DNA of 46,156 bases from Cyclobacteriaceae bacterium (lineage in GTDB: Bacteria; Bacteroidota; Bacteroidia; Cytophagales; Cyclobacteriaceae). The DNA lies in contig JAHEGY010000027.1 of NCBI GenBank assembly GCA_024644875.1, positions 1 through 46,156 of the forward strand, given 5' to 3'. The notes beneath the pieces are model-generated. The model did no database searches and was not told where the DNA came from. It worked only from the letters and a program-made list of their open reading frames with translations. The position numbers were made by a program, and so were the translations under genes. This document shows, one piece after another, positions 42,229 through 46,156 of this stretch (positions within the stretch are counted from its first letter, which is position 1; every line of letters begins with the position of its first letter).

Positions 42229-43449
42229 ATGAATATTGAAACCATCAGGAAGAATTTTGAATTGAAAGATCTTGAGTTAAATTCCTTGCTGGAGATTACT
42301 CAGGCTATCAATAATAATCTTCCCGAGGAGTCATTATACAAAATATTTAATTTCACTTTAAGGGCAAACCTGAAAATCAAGAAACTTGCCCTTTATGTTA
42401 AGGATGATAATTGGGAATGTAAGGTAAATTTTGGCACTGAACAGGACTTCAGTAATGTGCCATTTAAGGAAGAACGCCTGAATATCCATGATATTTCCAA
42501 ACTGGATGTTTCAAAGGAATCAGAACCATTCGATGAATTTGAACGTGTAATTCCTGTTAGTCATAAAAATGAGCTGCTGGCCGTTGTGTTTCTGGGAGGA
42601 TTTAACAGTGAAGGTTATGTTGCCGGTCAGATCAACCTAAACTTTATACAGACCTTATCCAATATTATAATTGTTGCCATTGAGAATAAAAAGCTGGCAA
42701 GAAAGGAACTGGAACAAAAAGCATTTCAAAAGGAAATGGAGATTGCCAGAAAGGTCCAGCAATTATTATTCCCTAAAAATTTACCTTATACAGAAAAATT
42801 TAAGATATTTTCAAGTTACGAGCCCCATCAGGCTGTCGGGGGAGATTATTTTGATTTTATTCCCATTGATGAGAACCAATTCCTGATCTGTATAGCTGAC
42901 GTATCCGGGAAAGGTATACCTGCAGCTTTAATGATGGCCAATTTTCAAGCTTCACTTCGAACTCTGATCAGGCAAACTACCAAACTGGAGAAGATCGTGA
43001 GGGAATTAAATTATCAGGTATTGCAAAACAGTAATGGTGAAAGTTTCATTACTTTCTTTGCTGCAATATATAATAGAGATCTGAAATATTTTAAATATGT
43101 TAATGCCGGTCATAATCCACCATTATTTCATAGCAAACAAACTGGTCTCACCCAACTTGAACTCGGCACTACAGTATTGGGAATATTTCATCCTTTGCCA
43201 TTTCTTAAAATAGGGAAAATTGAAGATCTTTCAAGTTTTTTCTTCCTGGCCTTTACAGATGGTTTAATTGAGACATTCGATGCAGATGATGAACCGTTTG
43301 GCGTGGAAAGAGTGATCGAAATTGTCGGGCCTAATCTGGATCTGGATCTCAGGACCCTTCATCAGAAAATCGTTAATGAAGTAAACAATTATAATGCATC
43401 AAGTGTCTTAAGCGATGATATTACATTGTTATCCTGTAAAGTGAATTAA
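42229..43449 (+). CDS. SpoIIE/RsbU-type serine phosphatase with N-terminal GAF-like domain
   Basis: A 406-residue cytosolic protein. Residues about 15-155 look like a GAF sensor; a short coiled coil (KKLARKELEQKAFQKEMEIA) links it to a PP2C/SpoIIE domain from about 175 on. The metal-binding motifs are AVGGDYFDF (Asp206), ADVSGKGIPAALMM (Asp224) and, near residue 340, FTDGLIETFD; NAGHNPPLF is also present. Such enzymes dephosphorylate STAS anti-anti-sigma proteins. None is encoded here, so the target is unknown. It begins 1 nt after the permease stop. Confidence 0.92.
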   Translation: MNIETIRKNFELKDLELNSLLEITQAINNNLPEESLYKIFNFTLRANLKIKKLALYVKDDNWECKVNFGTEQDFSNVPFKEERLNIHDISKLDVSKESEPFDEFERVIPVSHKNELLAVVFLGGFNSEGYVAGQINLNFIQTLSNIIIVAIENKKLARKELEQKAFQKEMEIARKVQQLLFPKNLPYTEKFKIFSSYEPHQAVGGDYFDFIPIDENQFLICIADVSGKGIPAALMMANFQASLRTLIRQTTKLEKIVRELNYQVLQNSNGESFITFFAAIYNRDLKYFKYVNAGHNPPLFHSKQTGLTQLELGTTVLGIFHPLPFLKIGKIEDLSSFFFLAFTDGLIETFDADDEPFGVERVIEIVGPNLDLDLRTLHQKIVNEVNNYNASSVLSDDITLLSCKVN

Positions 43450-43454
43450 TATAG

Positions 43455-44105
43455 GTGTATTTTTTTAAAACCCCGGGATTTTTAGAACTGCTTTACCCTC
43501 AGGCTTTATGGCATGGGGATAGGGAAAAGAAAAAAATATACCTGACTTTTGATGATGGACCCGTTCCGGGTGTAACAGATTATATTCTTGAGGTACTTTC
43601 GGAGTTGGATGTAAAAGCGACATTTTTTTGTGTGGGAGAAAATATAAAAAAAAATCCTGACATCTTTAAAAGGATTGTGCAAGAAAAACATGGGATTGGT
43701 AATCATACATTTAATCATTTAAACGGATGGGCAGTAAGGGATGAGGATTACCTGAGGAATATTCGGTTGTGTGATGATATGATCAGGCAATATACCGGGG
43801 AAGATCAAATAAAATTGTTCCGGCCACCTTACGGAAAGATCCGAAGAAAGATCATCAAAAGAATCAGGTATGAATATAAAATCATTATGTGGGATGTTCT
43901 GTCCTATGATTTTTCTCCAGATATAACTGCAGAAAAAAGCCTTTACAAAAGTTCAAAACATACTCGTAATGGCTCGATCATAATATTCCACGACAATAAT
44001 AAGACTTTTAAAAAATTAAAATTAATAATTTCGCAATATATACTATATTTTAAAAATAAAAATTACGAATTTTGCAATATAGAAGACATGTATATGCAAA
44101 AATGA
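43455..44105 (+). CDS. NodB-type polysaccharide deacetylase (carbohydrate esterase 4)
   Basis: A 216-residue enzyme. Catalytic motifs: LTFDDGPVPG (Asp33 base, Asp34 metal), HTFNH (His84, His88 metal), FRPPYG (Arg123), WDVLSYDF and IIFHDN (His179). It would remove acetyl groups from N-acetylglucosamine-containing glycans such as peptidoglycan or exopolysaccharide. No signal peptide is obvious, so location is uncertain. The start is GTG at 43455; no ATG occurs before the catalytic core. Placement beside a GT2 enzyme fits a cell-envelope role. Confidence 0.9.
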   Translation: MYFFKTPGFLELLYPQALWHGDREKKKIYLTFDDGPVPGVTDYILEVLSELDVKATFFCVGENIKKNPDIFKRIVQEKHGIGNHTFNHLNGWAVRDEDYLRNIRLCDDMIRQYTGEDQIKLFRPPYGKIRRKIIKRIRYEYKIIMWDVLSYDFSPDITAEKSLYKSSKHTRNGSIIIFHDNNKTFKKLKLIISQYILYFKNKNYEFCNIEDMYMQK

Positions 44106-44118
44106 CAAGTTTTTTGAT

Positions 44119-44889
44119 ATGGAATTGATTGATACGCATGCGCACATATACCTGAAAGAATTCAATAATGACAGGAAAGAAGTTATTGCCGGAGCTATTA
44201 ATTCTTCGGTCTCAAAAATTTTTCTGCCAAATATTGACAAATCTACCCTAGACCAAGTATTAAACCTAGAAGCAGAATATCCGGGTCTCTGTTACGCTAT
44301 GATAGGCTTGCACCCATGCTCTGTAAATGCAGATTTTGAGCAGGAACTGAAAAGCATGGAAGAATGGCTGGAAAAACGATCTTTTTCGGGTATTGGAGAG
44401 ACTGGAACGGATCTTTATTGGGATCAATCGTATCGTTCCCAGCAGATCGAATCTCTAAAAATACAAGTGAATTGGGCTGGAACATATAAATTGCCCTTAA
44501 TTTTACATTCAAGAGATTCTCTTGATTTGTCCATACAGGTAATAGAGGAAACCCATTCCGGGGACTTATCAGGAATATTCCATTGTTTCACGGGGAGTCT
44601 TGATCAGGCCAGGCAAATAATCGATCTGGGATTTTATTTAGGGATAGGAGGTGTACTTACCTTTAAGAATTCAGGATTGGGATCGATCATCGAAAATGTA
44701 CCACTTGAAAAAATTGTCTTAGAAACGGATAGCCCTTATTTAACTCCACATCCTCATCGCGGAAAGAGAAATGAACCTGCTTACATTAACTTGATTGCTC
44801 AAAAGTTAGCAGAGATATATGATACTGATATTTCAACGATTGCTGATATAACAACAGAAAATGCCAAAAAAGTCTTCAAAACCGGATAA
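44119..44889 (+). CDS. TatD family metal-dependent hydrolase
   Basis: A 256-residue TIM-barrel nuclease of the TatD/YcfH type. Metal ligands are visible: DTHAHIYL (His7, His9), GETGTDLYWD, LHSRDS, FHCFTGS and ETDSPYLTPHPHRGKRN. Family members act as 3'-5' exonucleases on single-stranded DNA or RNA, or as D-aminoacyl-tRNA related hydrolases. It starts 13 nt after the deacetylase and overlaps the asparaginase start by 29 nt. Confidence 0.93.
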   Translation: MELIDTHAHIYLKEFNNDRKEVIAGAINSSVSKIFLPNIDKSTLDQVLNLEAEYPGLCYAMIGLHPCSVNADFEQELKSMEEWLEKRSFSGIGETGTDLYWDQSYRSQQIESLKIQVNWAGTYKLPLILHSRDSLDLSIQVIEETHSGDLSGIFHCFTGSLDQARQIIDLGFYLGIGGVLTFKNSGLGSIIENVPLEKIVLETDSPYLTPHPHRGKRNEPAYINLIAQKLAEIYDTDISTIADITTENAKKVFKTG

Positions 44890-45961
44890 TCCAAAATACA
44901 GGATAATACATATCAAAACAGGTGCTGTAAGGCCCAAAGCATCAGTGCTGATCATATATTCCGGGGGAACAATTGGAATGGTAAGGGATTCGGCAGGCGC
45001 GCTGGTTGCTTTGAAATTCAACCAGATCATGCAACAGCTTCCCTCACTTACTGCATTAAATGTCGGCATCACCGTCATTTCGTTCCCGACCCCTATGGAT
45101 TCATCAAATATGAATTATGAGAACTGGATAGAACTTGGACAGATCATTTATGAAAATTACCAGCATTATGAAGGATTTGTGGTCTTACAGGGAACTGATA
45201 CAATGGCCTATTCAGCTTCAGCTCTGAGTTTTATGTTAGAGAATCTGAACAAACCCGTTGTTTTCACCGGGGCACAACTACCTATAAGCGCCATAAGATC
45301 AGACGCAAGGCCGAACCTTATTACAGCAATAGAAATAGCCTCAAGAATGATCGGTAACAGACCATTGGTCCCTGAAATTTGCATATATTTTGATTATCAA
45401 TTATTAAGAGGAAATCGCACCTCAAAGGTCAGGAGTTCGCAATTTGGAGCCTTTGAGTCAGAGAATTATCCGCTACTCGCTAAAATAGGAATTACAATAG
45501 AGTTCAATAAGCCTGCCATAATGCCCTATAATAAGGACGGGGCTTTAGTTTTTCATGACCGTTTTAATCCTCATGTTATCATATTAAAATTATTTCCGTC
45601 GATCACGCGGGATGTAATTGAGAGTGTTTTAAATATCAAAGGGCTTAAAGGGGTAGTTATGGAGACCTACGGTTCAGGGAACGCACCCACCAAAGCGTGG
45701 TTTATTGAGATATTAAAGGAAGCAATTCAGCGGGGAATAATCATTTATAACGTTTCCCAGTGTATGGGAGGCAAAGTTATTCATGGCAGATATGCAACCA
45801 GTTCACTATTGCAGAACATTGGAGTTATCAGTGGATGGAACATTACCACAGAAGCTGCAATCACAAAATTAATGTATATACTTGGTTATGAAACTAATTT
45901 TCAGCGTATAAATAACCTTCTCTCGACCTCTTTAAGAGGAGAAATGGATATCGGTATATAG
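44861..45961 (+). CDS. ansA: Type I (cytoplasmic) L-asparaginase
   Basis: A 366-residue asparaginase of the cytosolic class, hydrolysing asparagine to aspartate and ammonia. The first catalytic threonine lies in YSGGTIGM (Thr37), the second in LQGTDTMAYSA (Thr112, Asp113); FTGAQLPISAIRSDARPN is also conserved. No signal peptide is present, which fits type I. The gene starts inside the TatD gene (29-nt overlap), so the two are coupled. The N-terminal 25 residues are a lineage-specific basic extension. Confidence 0.9.
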   Translation: MPKKSSKPDNPKYRIIHIKTGAVRPKASVLIIYSGGTIGMVRDSAGALVALKFNQIMQQLPSLTALNVGITVISFPTPMDSSNMNYENWIELGQIIYENYQHYEGFVVLQGTDTMAYSASALSFMLENLNKPVVFTGAQLPISAIRSDARPNLITAIEIASRMIGNRPLVPEICIYFDYQLLRGNRTSKVRSSQFGAFESENYPLLAKIGITIEFNKPAIMPYNKDGALVFHDRFNPHVIILKLFPSITRDVIESVLNIKGLKGVVMETYGSGNAPTKAWFIEILKEAIQRGIIIYNVSQCMGGKVIHGRYATSSLLQNIGVISGWNITTEAAITKLMYILGYETNFQRINNLLSTSLRGEMDIGI

Positions 45962-45982
45962 GTTTAAAAATCCAATTTAAAA

Positions 45983-46014
45983 TTTGCATAAGGCATAATT
46001 TATTAATTTATTTG
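45983..46014 (+). promoter_or_regulatory. Promoter candidate of tRNA-Ser
   Basis: TTTG (45983-45986) and TTTATTTG (46007-46014), one base off TAnnTTTG, are 20 nt apart. The start would be near 46021, 15 nt before the tRNA. No terminator is seen for the asparaginase operon before it. Confidence 0.5.
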
Positions 46015-46035
46015 TGCCACTATTAGTGTTTTTAA

Positions 46036-46123
46036 GGAGAGGTGACCGAGTGGTCGAAGGTGCTCGCCTGGAAAGTGAGTGTGCCCCACAAGGGTACCAT
46101 GGGTTCGAATCCCATCCTCTCCG
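46036..46123 (+). tRNA. tRNA-Ser (anticodon GGA)
   Basis: A class II tRNA of 88 nt. The acceptor GGAGAGG (46036-46042) pairs with CCTCTCC (46116-46122), discriminator G46123. The anticodon stem CTCGC/GTGAG (46063-46067/46075-46079) holds the loop CTGGAAA with GGA at 46070-46072. The extended variable arm and the T arm GGGTTCGAATCCC are present. CCA is not encoded. Confidence 0.97.
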
Positions 46124-46156
46124 CTAATTTTTTTAATAACTAATCGGATATTTTAA

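Overview
This 46 kb window is a chromosomal segment of a member of the Bacteroidota. The evidence is: promoters of the TTTG-N19/20-TAnnTTTG type instead of TTGACA/TATAAT; no Shine-Dalgarno sequences in front of most starts; the zinc-less forms of S14, L36 and S4; a DUF3467 gene directly behind rpoC; tRNA-Trp directly in front of secE; and the order rplQ-carA-eno. The protein flavour suggests an uncultured relative of the Bacteroidales/Marinilabiliales or a neighbouring class, but the rank below phylum is a guess.

Layout. (1) 1-11746: tRNA-Trp, secE, nusG, rplK, rplA, rplJ, rplL, rpoB, rpoC and a DUF3467 gene, the protein-export/elongation/RNA polymerase cluster. A 169-nt, hairpin-rich gap separates rplL from rpoB, and rpoB starts with TTG. 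(2) 11747-15225: rpsL, rpsG, fusA, rpsJ (str operon) with its own promoter and a strong GC-rich terminator. (3) 15240-29310: the S10, spc and alpha operons run on without a break: rplC, rplD, rplW, rplB, rpsS, rplV, rpsC, rplP, rpmC, rpsQ, rplN, rplX, rplE, rpsN, rpsH, rplF, rplR, rpsE, rpmD, rplO, secY, infA, rpmJ, rpsM, rpsK, rpsD, rpoA, rplQ. The promoter carries a 38-bp dyad centred on its -33 element, an internal promoter precedes rpsH, and a terminator follows rplQ. rplQ has a very long charged tail. (4) 29384-32786: carA-eno with a terminator, then a DivIC/FtsB-like division gene and a small outer-membrane barrel-like protein. (5) 32783-37778: on the minus strand, an LDH2/MDH2-family dehydrogenase and a large secreted Asp-box (sortilin-like) beta-propeller protein, with a small unknown plus-strand gene between them. 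(6) 37916-39500: greA (with a structured leader) and a HIT protein, convergent with ruvC. (7) 39548-45961: a tight seven-gene directon: GT2 glycosyltransferase, an 88-aa unknown, a solitary DppC-like ABC permease, a GAF-like/SpoIIE phosphatase, a NodB deacetylase, a TatD nuclease and a type I asparaginase. (8) tRNA-Ser(GGA) closes the window.

Most of the window is core housekeeping sequence with intact genes; no frameshift, insertion sequence, CRISPR array, prophage or obviously transferred block was found. No clearly new multi-gene system is visible. The most interesting signals are regulatory: a common TTTGCAG(C/T)CC box at all four promoters of the translation clusters but not at the others, the S10-promoter dyad, the five-hairpin rplL-rpoB leader, and the greA leader with two mutually exclusive stems.
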